This document shows, piece after piece, positions 50,437 through 59,735 of a stretch of 64,000 nt of DNA. The notes under the pieces are model-generated. The model had not been told where the DNA came from, searched no databases, and saw only the letters and a list, made by a program, of their open reading frames with translations. Source of the stretch: Burkholderiales bacterium (GTDB lineage Bacteria; Pseudomonadota; Gammaproteobacteria; Burkholderiales; Casimicrobiaceae). The number at the start of each line of letters is the position of its first letter. Within the stretch, counting starts at the first letter, position 1. Location: NCBI GenBank assembly GCA_020853025.1, contig JADYZP010000042.1, forward strand, positions 62,001-126,000, given 5' to 3'. Made by a program: the position numbers and the translations under genes.

Positions 50437-51224
50437 GCCGCCAGTCGCTGCTCGCGGCCAAAGGCATCAGCAAGCGCTTCGGCGGCGTGCAGGCGCTGTC
50501 CGACGTCGGCTTCACCATCGATCACGGCGAGATCTACGGGCTGATCGGTCCCAACGGCGCGGGCAAGACATCGCTGTTCAACGTGCTCACCGGCATCTAC
50601 GAACCGGACGGCGGCGAATTCGTCTTCGACGGCGAGCCGCTGGTCCAGCTGAAGCCCAACCAGGTCGCCGACCGCGGCATCGCGCGCACGTTCCAGAACA
50701 TCCGGCTGTTCGGCAACCTGTCCGCGCTCGAGAACGTGATGATCGGCCGCCATGTGCGCACGCACGCAGGTGTCTGGGGCGCCATTTCGCGCAACCAGGC
50801 GACACGCGCCGAGGAAGCGGCCATCCACAAGCGCGCCTACGAGCTGCTCGACTACGTCGGCGTGGCCAGACGCGCGAACAGTCTCGCCAAGCACCTGGCC
50901 TACGGCGACCAGCGACGGCTCGAGATCGCCCGCGCACTGGCGACCGAGCCGAAGCTGCTGGCGCTCGACGAGCCGGCGGCGGGAATGAACGCCACCGAAA
51001 CCGCCGGACTGCGCAAGCTGCTCGACGACATCCGCCGCGACGGCACGACGATCCTGCTGATCGAGCACGACATGAAGCTGGTGATGAGCGTTTGCGACCG
51101 CGTGCTGGTCCTCGACTACGGCAAGAAGATCGCCGAGGGCATCGTCTCCGAAGTGCAGAGCGACCCGGCGGTGATCGCCGCGTACCTGGGCGGCGACATC
51201 ACCTTCGCTCTCAAGCGCGCATGA
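50433..51224 (+). CDS. livG: Branched-chain amino acid ABC ATPase LivG
   Basis: A 263-residue ATP-binding subunit. Walker A is GPNGAGKTSLFN, the Q-loop lies in FQNIRLFGNLSALENVM, the signature is the degenerate LAYGDQRR common to LivG, Walker B is LLALDEPAAGMN, and the switch His is in LIEHDMKLVM. The C-terminal LGG motif family tail is present. It overlaps livM by four bases and livF by four bases. Confidence 0.96.
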   Translation: MSRQSLLAAKGISKRFGGVQALSDVGFTIDHGEIYGLIGPNGAGKTSLFNVLTGIYEPDGGEFVFDGEPLVQLKPNQVADRGIARTFQNIRLFGNLSALENVMIGRHVRTHAGVWGAISRNQATRAEEAAIHKRAYELLDYVGVARRANSLAKHLAYGDQRRLEIARALATEPKLLALDEPAAGMNATETAGLRKLLDDIRRDGTTILLIEHDMKLVMSVCDRVLVLDYGKKIAEGIVSEVQSDPAVIAAYLGGDITFALKRA

Positions 51225-51967
51225 CCGGCGTGACCGACATGGCCGGCAACGATGCGCTGCTGTCGCTCTCCAAGCTGCAGGTCGCCTACGGCGGCATCCA
51301 CGCGGTCAAGGGCATCGACCTCGAAGTGCGCCGCGGCGAACTCGTGTGCCTGATCGGCGCCAATGGCGCCGGCAAGACAACGACGCTGAAGGGCATCTGC
51401 GGTCTGCTGCCGGTGAAGGCAGGCAGCATTCATTACGCCGGCAGCGACGTCACCGGCAAGCCCGCGTTCCGGCTGGTGCGCAGCGGCCTGGCGATGGTGC
51501 CGGAGGGGCGCGGCGTCTTCGGCGCGCTGACCATCGAGGAAAACCTGGTAATGGGCGCCTACATTCGCAACGATGCCGACGGCATCAAGGCAGATATCGC
51601 ACGCGTGTATCACCTGTTTCCGCGCCTGAAGGAACGGCGGCGGCAGACGGCCGGCACGCTGTCCGGCGGCGAACAGCAGATGCTGGCGATGGGCCGCGCG
51701 ATGATGTCGAGGCCGAAGCTGCTGCTGCTCGACGAGCCGTCGATGGGACTGGCGCCGCTGATGGTGCAGAAGGTGTTCGAGACGATCTTGACCATTTCGG
51801 CGGAAGGCGTGACCATCCTGTTGATCGAGCAGAACGCGAGGCTGGCGCTCGAGGTCAGCCGCCGCGGCTATGTGATGGAATCCGGCGAGATCACGCTCGA
51901 AGGCGAAGCTTCGTCGTTACTCGACGACCCCAAGGTACGCGCGGCGTATCTGGGCGACACCGACTGA
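51221..51967 (+). CDS. livF: Branched-chain amino acid ABC ATPase LivF
   Basis: A 248-residue ATPase partner of LivG. It has Walker A GANGAGKTTTLK, MVPEGRGVFGALTIEENL, signature LSGGEQQMLAMGRAMM, Walker B LLLLDEPSMGL and LIEQNARLALE. ATG 51221 overlaps the livG stop; an ATG six codons later is possible. Last liv gene; no terminator is obvious before the next gene. Confidence 0.96.
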   Translation: MTGVTDMAGNDALLSLSKLQVAYGGIHAVKGIDLEVRRGELVCLIGANGAGKTTTLKGICGLLPVKAGSIHYAGSDVTGKPAFRLVRSGLAMVPEGRGVFGALTIEENLVMGAYIRNDADGIKADIARVYHLFPRLKERRRQTAGTLSGGEQQMLAMGRAMMSRPKLLLLDEPSMGLAPLMVQKVFETILTISAEGVTILLIEQNARLALEVSRRGYVMESGEITLEGEASSLLDDPKVRAAYLGDTD

Positions 51968-52020
51968 CGCCGGCGCGCCGCGATCCTGCCAGGTGACCAG
52001 CGGCGCACTTCGACCCCCTC

Positions 52021-52782
52021 GTGTCCCCCAAAGCTTCATTTGCGCCAGTGCCGTCCCGTTCACCGCGCGCGGTCCCCGCCTCGCATGCGCTGGCATGGTT
52101 TGCCGAAGCGATGCGTTTGTGGAAACGCGGCCCGACGACATTCTCGACGATGGCCGTCGTGGTCCTCGTCGTCAGCGTTGCGCTCGAGCCCGTTCCCTTC
52201 GCCGGTTTCGTCGCCGCCAACATCATCGCCCCGCTGCTGGCCTGCGGCCTCCTCTACGCGAGCCTCGCCGCCGACCGCGAAGGCCGGCCGCGCTTTCGCG
52301 ATATCGCGGCGGTCTTCGTGGCGCCGCTACCGGCGCTGGCGACGGTCCTGGTCGCGAGCCTCGCCGTGCTCGCCGTGCAGGCGTTCGCCGCATGGCGGCT
52401 GGCAGGCGTCAATCTGTTGCTGCCGCTCGCCGATTCACAGAGCCTGTCCGGAACGTCGATCGTGGCGATCTACGCGATCGGCGTGCTGGTATCGCTGCCG
52501 GTGACCTTCGTTCCGATGGCGGCGCTGTTCGACGGCGAGCGCATGCGCGAATCGCTCGCGCTCTCGCTGCGCGCCGCAGCGCTCAACCTGGCTCCGCTCG
52601 CGCTGTTCGCTACCTATTCGTTCGCGCTGCTGATGCTGGGATTGATGACCATGGGCGCGGGCCTGGTGCTGGCGGTGCCCTGGATCGCAGCCGCGTCCTA
52701 CGCGGCATGGAAGGATGTCTTCGGTCTGGATCGGGCGACCGGCACGCGCCTACTTTCCGCGCCGCCGCCGCCACGCGAATAG
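52021..52782 (+). CDS. BPSS1780-like integral membrane protein
   Basis: A 253-residue protein with about five to six hydrophobic segments after a soluble ~25-residue N-terminus. HALAWFAEAMRLWKRGPTTF near the start and the glycine-rich last helices (LMLGLMTMGAGLVLAVPWIAA) fit the BPSS1780 family of betaproteobacterial membrane proteins, whose function is unknown. The GTG start lies 53 bases after livF, so it may be co-transcribed. Its last 33 bases overlap the end of the convergent nudix gene. Confidence 0.7.
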   Translation: MSPKASFAPVPSRSPRAVPASHALAWFAEAMRLWKRGPTTFSTMAVVVLVVSVALEPVPFAGFVAANIIAPLLACGLLYASLAADREGRPRFRDIAAVFVAPLPALATVLVASLAVLAVQAFAAWRLAGVNLLLPLADSQSLSGTSIVAIYAIGVLVSLPVTFVPMAALFDGERMRESLALSLRAAALNLAPLALFATYSFALLMLGLMTMGAGLVLAVPWIAAASYAAWKDVFGLDRATGTRLLSAPPPPRE

Positions 52783-53304
52783 CGCTGCGACCGATTTGCC
52801 GTCGGTGAGGCCTCCGCAATCGAAGACGGCGAGCAGTTCGTCCTCGGTCATGATCACGATATCGAGGAATTCGCCTTCGTCGAGTCTGGCGCCGACGTGC
52901 GTGAGGCCGGTCGCCTCGAAAAAGTCGATGAACTCGGTCGAATAGCCGACCTCCGGGTGCAGTGTGCCGATCTTCTTCCACGTCGTCGCGGTGTAGCCGG
53001 CCTCCTCGACGAGCTCGCGCTGCGCGGTGGCGAGCGAGGATTCTCCAGCATCGATCTTGCCGGCGGGGACCTCGAGCATCACACGCCGCACCGGGTAGCG
53101 AAACTGCCGCTCCAGCACCAGCCTGCCATCGGGAAGCACGGGAACGACGAGCACCGCGCCCGGGTGAACGACGAACTCGCGGGTCGCTTCGCCGCCATCC
53201 GGCAATCGGATGCGGTCGCTGCGCACTTCGAGCAGCCTGCCCGAGTAGACGACCGAGGATGCGAGCTCGGTCTCGACCAGATGCGCGTCGTCGTCACGGC
53301 TCAT
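52750..53304 (-). CDS. Nudix hydrolase, ADP-ribose pyrophosphatase-like
   Basis: A 184-residue hydrolase that probably cleaves ADP-ribose or a related nucleoside diphosphate. The Nudix box is complete: [14 protein letters not shown] followed by RELVEEAGY, with its REx2EExG core. [21 protein letters not shown] and [14 protein letters not shown] match the ADPRase (NudF) group. ATG 53304 overlaps the hemF stop (ATGA). Last gene of the minus-strand purine/haem group. Confidence 0.9.
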   Translation of the reverse strand: MSRDDDAHLVETELASSVVYSGRLLEVRSDRIRLPDGGEATREFVVHPGAVLVVPVLPDGRLVLERQFRYPVRRVMLEVPAGKIDAGESSLATAQRELVEEAGYTATTWKKIGTLHPEVGYSTEFIDFFEATGLTHVGARLDEGEFLDIVIMTEDELLAVFDCGGLTDGKSVAALFAWRRRRGK

Positions 53305-54200
53305 GTCAACCAATCCTTCGCGACCAGGAAATCGGTGGTCAGCGCGGCTTCCGGCGTGCCCGCTTCCGGCCGCCAGTCGTAACGCCAAAGTGCCAGTGGC
53401 GGCATCGACATCAGGATCGCCTCGGTGCGGCCCTTCGACTGCAGGCCGAACAGCGTGCCGCGGTCCCAGACCAGGTTGAACTCGACGTAGCGGCCGCGGC
53501 GATAGAGCTGGAAGTCGCGTTCGCGGTCGGTGAACGGGGTGTCCTTGCGGCGCGCGACGATCGGCGCGTAGGCGTTCAGGAATTGATCGCCGACGCTGCG
53601 CGTCAGCGCGAAGCAGCGCTCGAAGCCGCCCTCGTCCAGATCGTCGTAGAAAATGCCGCCAACGCCGCGCGCTTCATTGCGGTGCTTCAGGTAGAAATAT
53701 TCGTCGCACCACTTCTTGTACCGCGCGTGAACTTCGTCGCCGAAGGGTGCGAGCGCTTTGCGGCAGCAGCGGTGGAAGTGGACGGCGTCGTCGGCGAAGC
53801 CGTAGTACGGCGTCAAGTCCATGCCGCCGCCGAACCACCAGATCGCTTCGGCGTTCGCCTTCTGCGCGACGAAAAACCGGACATTGAGATGGACGGTCGG
53901 CGCGAAAGGATTGCGCGGATGCAGCACCAGCGATACGCCCATCGCCTCCCACACGCGCCCGGCGAGTTCGGGACGATGCGCGGTCGCCGACGGCGGCAGT
54001 CGGTCTCCGGTCACGTGCGAGAAGAGGACACCTCCACGCTCGAATACGCGCCCCCCCTCGATCAGCCGCGACACGCCGCCGCCACCCTCGGCGCGCGTCC
54101 ACGCGTCGCTGCGGAAGGCGCCGCCTTCGATCGCCTCCAGGCCGGCAACGATGCGCTGCTGCAATCCGGCCAGGTAGGCGAGTGGCGTCGCGGTGTCCAT
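53301..54200 (-). CDS. hemF: Oxygen-dependent coproporphyrinogen III oxidase HemF
   Basis: Converts coproporphyrinogen III to protoporphyrinogen IX using oxygen, which implies aerobic growth. The 299-residue enzyme has [58 protein letters not shown] and [16 protein letters not shown]. It follows purD with a gap of six bases and overlaps the nudix gene. Confidence 0.97.
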   Translation of the reverse strand: MDTATPLAYLAGLQQRIVAGLEAIEGGAFRSDAWTRAEGGGGVSRLIEGGRVFERGGVLFSHVTGDRLPPSATAHRPELAGRVWEAMGVSLVLHPRNPFAPTVHLNVRFFVAQKANAEAIWWFGGGMDLTPYYGFADDAVHFHRCCRKALAPFGDEVHARYKKWCDEYFYLKHRNEARGVGGIFYDDLDEGGFERCFALTRSVGDQFLNAYAPIVARRKDTPFTDRERDFQLYRRGRYVEFNLVWDRGTLFGLQSKGRTEAILMSMPPLALWRYDWRPEAGTPEAALTTDFLVAKDWLT

Positions 54201-54206
54201 CGCGAC

Positions 54207-55502
54207 TCAAGACTTGCGCGGCGCCAGCGCGCGGTGGCCGATGTCGGTGCGCCACTGCATGCCGGCAAAGCCCAATTCCGCAACTGCCGCGTACGCCGCC
54301 TTTTGTGCCAATCGCACCGAGTCTCCGAGTGCGGTCACGCACAGCACACGACCGCCCGTGACAACCGTGCGCTCGCCGTCGATGGCCGTGCCGGCATGAA
54401 AAACCACGACGTCCGGGTGCGCGGCAGGCGTCACGCGGTCGAGACCGTCGATGACGTCGCCGCTGCGCGGCGAATCGGGATACCCGGCGGCCGCGAGCAC
54501 GACGCCGAGCGCGCTGCGGCGGTCCCATTCGGCCTCGATCGCGTCGAGCCTGCCGTCGACCGCGTGCAGCAGAAGCTCGGCCAGGTCCGACTTCAGCCGC
54601 AACATGATCGGCTGCGTCTCCGGATCCCCCAGCCGGCAATTGAACTCAAGCACCTTTGGCGCGCCGGAAGCGTCGATCATCACACCGGCGTAGAGAAATC
54701 CCGTGTAGGGGGCGCCGTCGGACGCCATGCCGTTCACCGCCGGGTCGATCACCTCGCGCATGATCCGTGCGTGCATCGCCGGCGTCACCACCGGTGCCGG
54801 CGAGTACGCACCCATGCCGCCGGTGTTGGGACCCGCGTCGCCGTCGCGCAGCCGCTTGTGATCCGGCGACGAGGCAAGCGGCAGCACGTGCCTGCCGTCG
54901 ACCATGACGATGAAACTCGCCTCCTCGCCTTCGAGGAAATCCTCGATCACCACACGCGCGCCCGCATCGCCCAGCGCGTTGTCGACCAGCATCGCGTCGA
55001 TCGCCGCGTCCGCGTCCGCCCGCGTCCGCGCGACGACCACGCCCTTGCCTGCGGCCAGACCATCCGCCTTGACGACGATTGGCGCACCGCGCTGCGCGAC
55101 GTAGCCGTGCGCGGCAGCGGCATCGCTGAACGTCCGGTAGTTCGCGCTCGGCAGTCCGTGGCGCGCCATGAATGCCTTGGCGAAATCCTTGGAACTCTCG
55201 AGCTGCGCTGCCATGCGCGTCGGGCCGAAGATCGGCAGTCCCGCCGCGCGGAAAGCGTCGACGATTCCCGCGGCCAGCGGCGCCTCGGGACCGACGACCG
55301 TCAGTCCGATCTCCTCGCGCCGCGCGAAATCAACCAGGTCGGCGACGGCGGTGGCGGAGATCGCGACGTTCACCAGCGCGGGATCGCGCGCGGTGCCGGC
55401 GTTGCCCGGCGCGACGTAGACGCGGGCGACACGCGGACTCTGCACGATCTTCCACGCCAGCGCGTGTTCCCTGCCTCCGCCGCCGACGACGAGGATGTTC
55501 AA
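54207..55502 (-). CDS. purD: Phosphoribosylamine-glycine ligase PurD
   Basis: An ATP-grasp enzyme making GAR in purine synthesis. The 431-residue protein begins MNILVVGGGGREHALAWK and has the ATP-binding VVKADGLAAGKGVVVA, DFLEGEEASFIVMVDG and GGMGAYSPAPVV. FNCRLGDPETQPIMLRL is the family signature. It lies 12 bases after purH, with hemF behind it. Confidence 0.97.
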   Translation of the reverse strand: MNILVVGGGGREHALAWKIVQSPRVARVYVAPGNAGTARDPALVNVAISATAVADLVDFARREEIGLTVVGPEAPLAAGIVDAFRAAGLPIFGPTRMAAQLESSKDFAKAFMARHGLPSANYRTFSDAAAAHGYVAQRGAPIVVKADGLAAGKGVVVARTRADADAAIDAMLVDNALGDAGARVVIEDFLEGEEASFIVMVDGRHVLPLASSPDHKRLRDGDAGPNTGGMGAYSPAPVVTPAMHARIMREVIDPAVNGMASDGAPYTGFLYAGVMIDASGAPKVLEFNCRLGDPETQPIMLRLKSDLAELLLHAVDGRLDAIEAEWDRRSALGVVLAAAGYPDSPRSGDVIDGLDRVTPAAHPDVVVFHAGTAIDGERTVVTGGRVLCVTALGDSVRLAQKAAYAAVAELGFAGMQWRTDIGHRALAPRKS

Positions 55503-55514
55503 GTCCCGGAATTC

Positions 55515-57089
55515 CTAATGTCGGAAATGGCGGACGCCGGTGAACACCATCGCGATGCCGCGCTCATCGGCGGCGGCGATCACCTCGGTGTCGCGCATAC
55601 TGCCGCCGGGCTGGATCACCGCGGTTGCGCCGTTGTCGGCGACCACGTCGAGGCCGTCGCGGAACGGAAAGAACGCGTCGGACGCAACCACCGAGCCGGC
55701 AAGCACGAGTCCGGCGTTGCCCGCCTTGATCGCAGCAATCCTCGACGAGTCGACGCGGCTCATCTGTCCGGCACCCACACCCAGCGTCTGCCCCTCCCGG
55801 CAATAAACGATCGCGTTCGACTTCACGAACTTGGCTACACGCCACGCGAACAGCAGGTCTTCGATTTCCGATGCCGTCGGAGTCCGCCGCGTGACGACCT
55901 TCAACTCGGAGGCGGCGACGTTGCGGTCGTCGGGCGACTGGATCAGAAAGCCGCCGCCGACGCGCTTCAAGTCCCAGGAGTTAGCCGCCGCCGCGCCGCT
56001 GGGCAGCGGCACACGGAGCACGCGCACGTTCGCCTTGCGCGCGATCTCCGTTACCGCGTCGTCGGTGTACGCCGGTGCGATCAGGACTTCCAAAAACTGC
56101 GCCGACACCGCTTCGACCGTCGCGGCGTCGACGGGCCTGTTGAAGGCGATGATGCCGCCGAACGCCGATACGGGATCGGTGGCGAGCGCCTTGCGGTAGG
56201 CGTCGAGCGGCGTGCCGGCGATGGCCACGCCGCAGGGATTGGCGTGCTTGACGATCACGCAGGCGGGCTCGGCAAAGGTCTTGACGCATTCCCACGCGGC
56301 GTCGCTGTCGCCGACGTTGTTGTACGACAGTTCCTTGCCCTGCAGCTGCCGGAAGGTCGCGATCGACCCCGGCGCCGGCGACTCGTCGCGATAGAACGCC
56401 GCCGACTGGTGCGGGTTCTCGCCATAGCGCATCTGCTGGCGCTTGCCGCCGGCGAAATGGAATGAATCGGGCCAACCCAGCACGGTGCCGTCGGCGGCGC
56501 GTGCCGTCAGCCAGTTGGCGACGGCGCCGTCGTAGGAGGCCGTGTGCGCGAAGGCCTTGCGCATCAGGCGAAAGCGCGTGGCGTCGCCCAGGCTGCCGCC
56601 CTGCGCCGAAAGCTCGGCAAGCACCGCCGCGTAGTCGTCCGGATCGACGACGACGCCGACGTGCGGCCAGTTTTTCGCCGCCGCGCGTACCATCGACGGG
56701 CCGCCGATGTCGATATTCTCGATCGCTTCCTCGAGCGTGCAGCCGGGCCGCGCGACCGTCTCCCGGAAGGGGTAGAGATTGACGACGACAAGGTCGATGG
56801 TCGGGATGCCGTGCTCGCGCAGCGCGGCCGCGTGCGCCGGCAGGTCGCGGCGGGCCAGTATGCCGCCGTGGATCTTCGGATGCAGCGTCTTCACGCGCCC
56901 ATCGAGCATTTCCGGAAAGCCTGTGTAGCTGCCGACGTCGGTGACTGCGAGCCCCGCGTCGGCGATGGCCTTGGCGGTGCCGCCGGTGGACAGCAGTCGC
57001 ACGCCGAAGGCTGTGAGTCCGCGCGCGAAGTCGACCAGCCCCGCCTTGTTCGACACCGACAGCAGCGCCCGGGCGAGGGGGGTGGCCAT
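55515..57089 (-). CDS. purH: Bifunctional AICAR transformylase/IMP cyclohydrolase PurH
   Basis: Catalyses the last two purine steps to IMP. The 524-residue protein has an MGS-like cyclohydrolase domain ([45 protein letters not shown]) and a transformylase domain with [25 protein letters not shown] and [12 protein letters not shown]. It follows fis closely and precedes purD, the usual purHD order. Confidence 0.97.
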   Translation of the reverse strand: MATPLARALLSVSNKAGLVDFARGLTAFGVRLLSTGGTAKAIADAGLAVTDVGSYTGFPEMLDGRVKTLHPKIHGGILARRDLPAHAAALREHGIPTIDLVVVNLYPFRETVARPGCTLEEAIENIDIGGPSMVRAAAKNWPHVGVVVDPDDYAAVLAELSAQGGSLGDATRFRLMRKAFAHTASYDGAVANWLTARAADGTVLGWPDSFHFAGGKRQQMRYGENPHQSAAFYRDESPAPGSIATFRQLQGKELSYNNVGDSDAAWECVKTFAEPACVIVKHANPCGVAIAGTPLDAYRKALATDPVSAFGGIIAFNRPVDAATVEAVSAQFLEVLIAPAYTDDAVTEIARKANVRVLRVPLPSGAAAANSWDLKRVGGGFLIQSPDDRNVAASELKVVTRRTPTASEIEDLLFAWRVAKFVKSNAIVYCREGQTLGVGAGQMSRVDSSRIAAIKAGNAGLVLAGSVVASDAFFPFRDGLDVVADNGATAVIQPGGSMRDTEVIAAADERGIAMVFTGVRHFRH

Positions 57090-57095
57090 CGCGCG

Positions 57096-57350
57096 TCAGG
57101 CCAGCTTGTGCTTGACGAGCTTCGACCGCAGCGTGTTGCGGTTCATGCCCAGCATGTCGGCCGCCTGCGTCTGGTTGCCGTCGGCGCGTTCCATGATCGA
57201 TGACAGCAGCGCTCGCTCGACATGGCCGATCACCATGTCGTAGACGCCAGTCGGTGTTTCCCCGTCGAGGCGCTTGAAATATTCGTCGAGCGAGCGGTCG
57301 ACGCTGCGGCAAATCTCGTTGCTGCCGTTCAGTTTGTGTTTTTTGCTCAC
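57096..57350 (-). CDS. fis: Fis family nucleoid-associated DNA-binding protein
   Basis: An 84-residue protein with an N-terminal helical part (SVDRSLDEYFKRLDGE), a dimerisation helix (HVERALLSSIMERADG) and a C-terminal helix-turn-helix (NQTQAADMLGMNRNTLRSKL). Fis bends DNA and modulates transcription and recombination. The GTG at 57350 overlaps the dusB stop (GTGA); a longer frame upstream reads through dusB. dusB-fis is a conserved operon pair, and here purH follows after six bases. Confidence 0.94.
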   Translation of the reverse strand: MSKKHKLNGSNEICRSVDRSLDEYFKRLDGETPTGVYDMVIGHVERALLSSIMERADGNQTQAADMLGMNRNTLRSKLVKHKLA

Positions 57351-58432
57351 GCCACGAGGGCCTCCCCCGCCCACTGTCGATCGTTGGTTGCGGGCGGCAT
57401 CGTGAAAGCCGGGAGAGCGGGTGCCGTCGCGCCGTCCGCGCGGTGGTACTCGAGCCTCTCGCCGGTCTCCGCGAGCCGGTCGAAGTAATCATCGACGACG
57501 GCGAGCTGTGCCGCCGTCGTCTGCGCCTCGCACATCGTGCGGCGAAACACGTCGCCGCCGGCGAGCGCCTGCGTGTACCAGCCAAGGTGCTTGCGCGCCG
57601 TGCGCAGGCCGGCGACTTCACCGTAGAACGCGTAATGATCGTGCAGGTGCTCGACGATCAGCGCGCGGGCCTCGGCCACGGTAGGCGGCGGCAGGTGTAC
57701 GCCGGTGCCCAGAAAATGCGCGATTTCGCGGAAAATCCACGGCCGGCCCTGCGCGGCGCGCCCGATCATCACGGCGTCGGCGCCGGTATGCCGCAACACC
57801 CCCCGTGCCGTCTCGGGGGACGTGATGTCGCCGTTGGCGATGACCGGAATATCCACCGCGCGCACTACCGCCGCGATGCTGTCGTAGTCGACGGCACCGA
57901 CGAAGGCGCAGGTGCGCGTACGGCCGTGGATGGTCAGCGCCTGCACGCCGGCGGCCTGCGCGATGCGTGCGACGGCGACGGCGTTGCGCGCACCCGGATG
58001 CGGTCCGGTGCGCATCTTGAGCGTGACCGGCACGTCGACGGCGCGCACGGCCGCGTCGAGGATCGCCGCGACCAATCCTTCGTCGGCGAGTAGCGCGGAG
58101 CCGGCGGCGGCGTTGCAGACCTTCTTCGCGGGGCAGCCCATGTTGATGTCGATGATCTGCGCGCCGCGATCGACGTTGTAGCGCGCCGCGTCGGCCACGA
58201 GTCGCGGGTCCGCGCCGGCGATCTGCACGGCGATCGGTGCGCTCTCGCCCGCGTGATCGATGCGTCGCAGCGATTTCTCGCTGCCCCATAGTCGCGGATT
58301 CGACGCCACCATCTCCGACACCGCGTAGCCCGCACCCAGCCGCCTGCACAGCATGCGAAAGGGCCGGTCGGTGACACCCGCCATCGGCGCAACGGCAAGC
58401 GGGTTGGGCAATAGGTGCGGCCCGATGCGCAT
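57347..58432 (-). CDS. dusB: tRNA-dihydrouridine synthase DusB
   Basis: An FMN enzyme reducing uridines in the tRNA D-loop. The 361-residue protein has LAVAPMAGVTDRPFRMLCR, MVASNPRLWG, the catalytic Cys in NMGCPAKKVCNAAAGSAL, LKMRTGPHPG and GRAAQGRPWIF. ATG 58432 (MRIGPHLLPNPLA) is chosen over in-frame upstream codons, which add unrelated sequence. A C-terminal tail of ~25 residues rich in Ala and Pro is longer than in E. coli and runs into the fis start. Confidence 0.96.
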   Translation of the reverse strand: MRIGPHLLPNPLAVAPMAGVTDRPFRMLCRRLGAGYAVSEMVASNPRLWGSEKSLRRIDHAGESAPIAVQIAGADPRLVADAARYNVDRGAQIIDINMGCPAKKVCNAAAGSALLADEGLVAAILDAAVRAVDVPVTLKMRTGPHPGARNAVAVARIAQAAGVQALTIHGRTRTCAFVGAVDYDSIAAVVRAVDIPVIANGDITSPETARGVLRHTGADAVMIGRAAQGRPWIFREIAHFLGTGVHLPPPTVAEARALIVEHLHDHYAFYGEVAGLRTARKHLGWYTQALAGGDVFRRTMCEAQTTAAQLAVVDDYFDRLAETGERLEYHRADGATAPALPAFTMPPATNDRQWAGEALVA

Positions 58433-58555
58433 GATCGGATCAGAACTCCGGAGGAATGGAAAGCAGAGACAGGACCCGCGCCAATTATAACGGTCCGATC
58501 GCACACCACGGCAACCGCTCGCCGGAAATTTGCGCAGCGAACGCGCGTTCAGCGT

Positions 58556-59710
58556 TCAGGTCAAGCCGAAGAGCATGCTGCGACTGAACATTTTTTTTAC
58601 AAGCGGCATCGAGTCCAGCAACGACAGCGCGAAGCCGCGCGGCCACCGCAGCAGCGGAGTGTCGTTGGCGAACACACGCAGGAGGCCGTGCGTGAACGCG
58701 ATGCCTGCATAGCGGTCGACCCGGCGCCGCGCCGCGTATTCCGCCAGCATCGCGCGGTCGCCGAGCGCCGCGGGCCGGCAGCCGTTGATCGCCTGCGCCA
58801 GCTCGAAGGCATCGCGCAGTCCGAGGTTGAATCCCTGCCCGGCCACCGGGTGCAGCGTCTGCGACGCGTTCCCGATCAGCGCGCAGCGACCGGTCGTCGT
58901 CGGCCGTGCGAACTCCAGCATCAGTGGAAACGACTTTCGATCGTGCACGGTCTCGAAGCCGCGCACGCGTGCGCCGAAGTGATGCGCGAGCTGCTCGAGA
59001 AATTCGTCATCGGGAAGTGTCAGCATGCGCTGCGCTTGTGCAGGCGGCATCGTCCACACCAGGCTGTAGTGGTCGCTCTCGGGCAGGAGAGCGATCGGTC
59101 CCTGCGGCGTGAAGCGCTCGTAGGCGAGCCCCGCGTGCGGCTCGCTCATCCCGATTTTCGCGAGCACCGCCACTTGCCCATAGTCGAGGCGCTTGCGCGT
59201 CGATCCGGAGACGGCCGCACCCGTGCCGTCGGCAACGACGGCGAGTCGCGCGAGCAACGGATCGCATGATGCGTCCTCGAATTGCACTGCCGCGTACGCG
59301 GGCGTGCCGCCGACGCTTGCGGCGGCCGCGCCATAACGCAACTGCGTGAGCGTGCGGGCGAGTTCGGCGTCGATCGCGTTCTGCAGCGCTACGTAGGAGG
59401 CGACGTAGCCAAGCGCGGGCAGCTCCTGCTCGCTGGCGGTCAGCCGCGCCATGCCGAAGCCGCCGGTCTGCGAAATGTCGATGGCAGCGATCGGTGTCAC
59501 GCCGCCCTCGGTGGACGCCAACCGCGACCAGACGCCCAGCCGCTCGAAGATCAGCCGTGCGCCGTGCGAGAGCGCGAGTGAACGGTCGCGCCGCAGCGTC
59601 GTGCCGGGCGCCCGCGCGTCGAGCGCGACCACGTCGAGGTCGGCGTCGGCGATCGCCAGCGCCAGCGTGCCGCCGACCGGCCCGGTGCCGACGATGACCA
59701 CGTCGTGCAT
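58556..59710 (-). CDS. UbiH/UbiF-family FAD monooxygenase (ubiquinone biosynthesis)
   Basis: A 384-residue flavoprotein hydroxylase. It has the FAD-binding GTGPVGGTLALAIADADL, the DxDGARS-type region in VVADGTGAAVSG and the family signature GNASQTLHPVAGQGFNLGLRD. In betaproteobacteria such enzymes hydroxylate the ubiquinone ring; which position cannot be told by eye. It follows pepP with a gap of 25 bases, the same pepP-ubiH order as in E. coli, and precedes dusB. Confidence 0.9.
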   Translation of the reverse strand: MHDVVIVGTGPVGGTLALAIADADLDVVALDARAPGTTLRRDRSLALSHGARLIFERLGVWSRLASTEGGVTPIAAIDISQTGGFGMARLTASEQELPALGYVASYVALQNAIDAELARTLTQLRYGAAAASVGGTPAYAAVQFEDASCDPLLARLAVVADGTGAAVSGSTRKRLDYGQVAVLAKIGMSEPHAGLAYERFTPQGPIALLPESDHYSLVWTMPPAQAQRMLTLPDDEFLEQLAHHFGARVRGFETVHDRKSFPLMLEFARPTTTGRCALIGNASQTLHPVAGQGFNLGLRDAFELAQAINGCRPAALGDRAMLAEYAARRRVDRYAGIAFTHGLLRVFANDTPLLRWPRGFALSLLDSMPLVKKMFSRSMLFGLT

Positions 59711-59735
59711 GCGAACGCGAAGCGACCGCGCCCCG

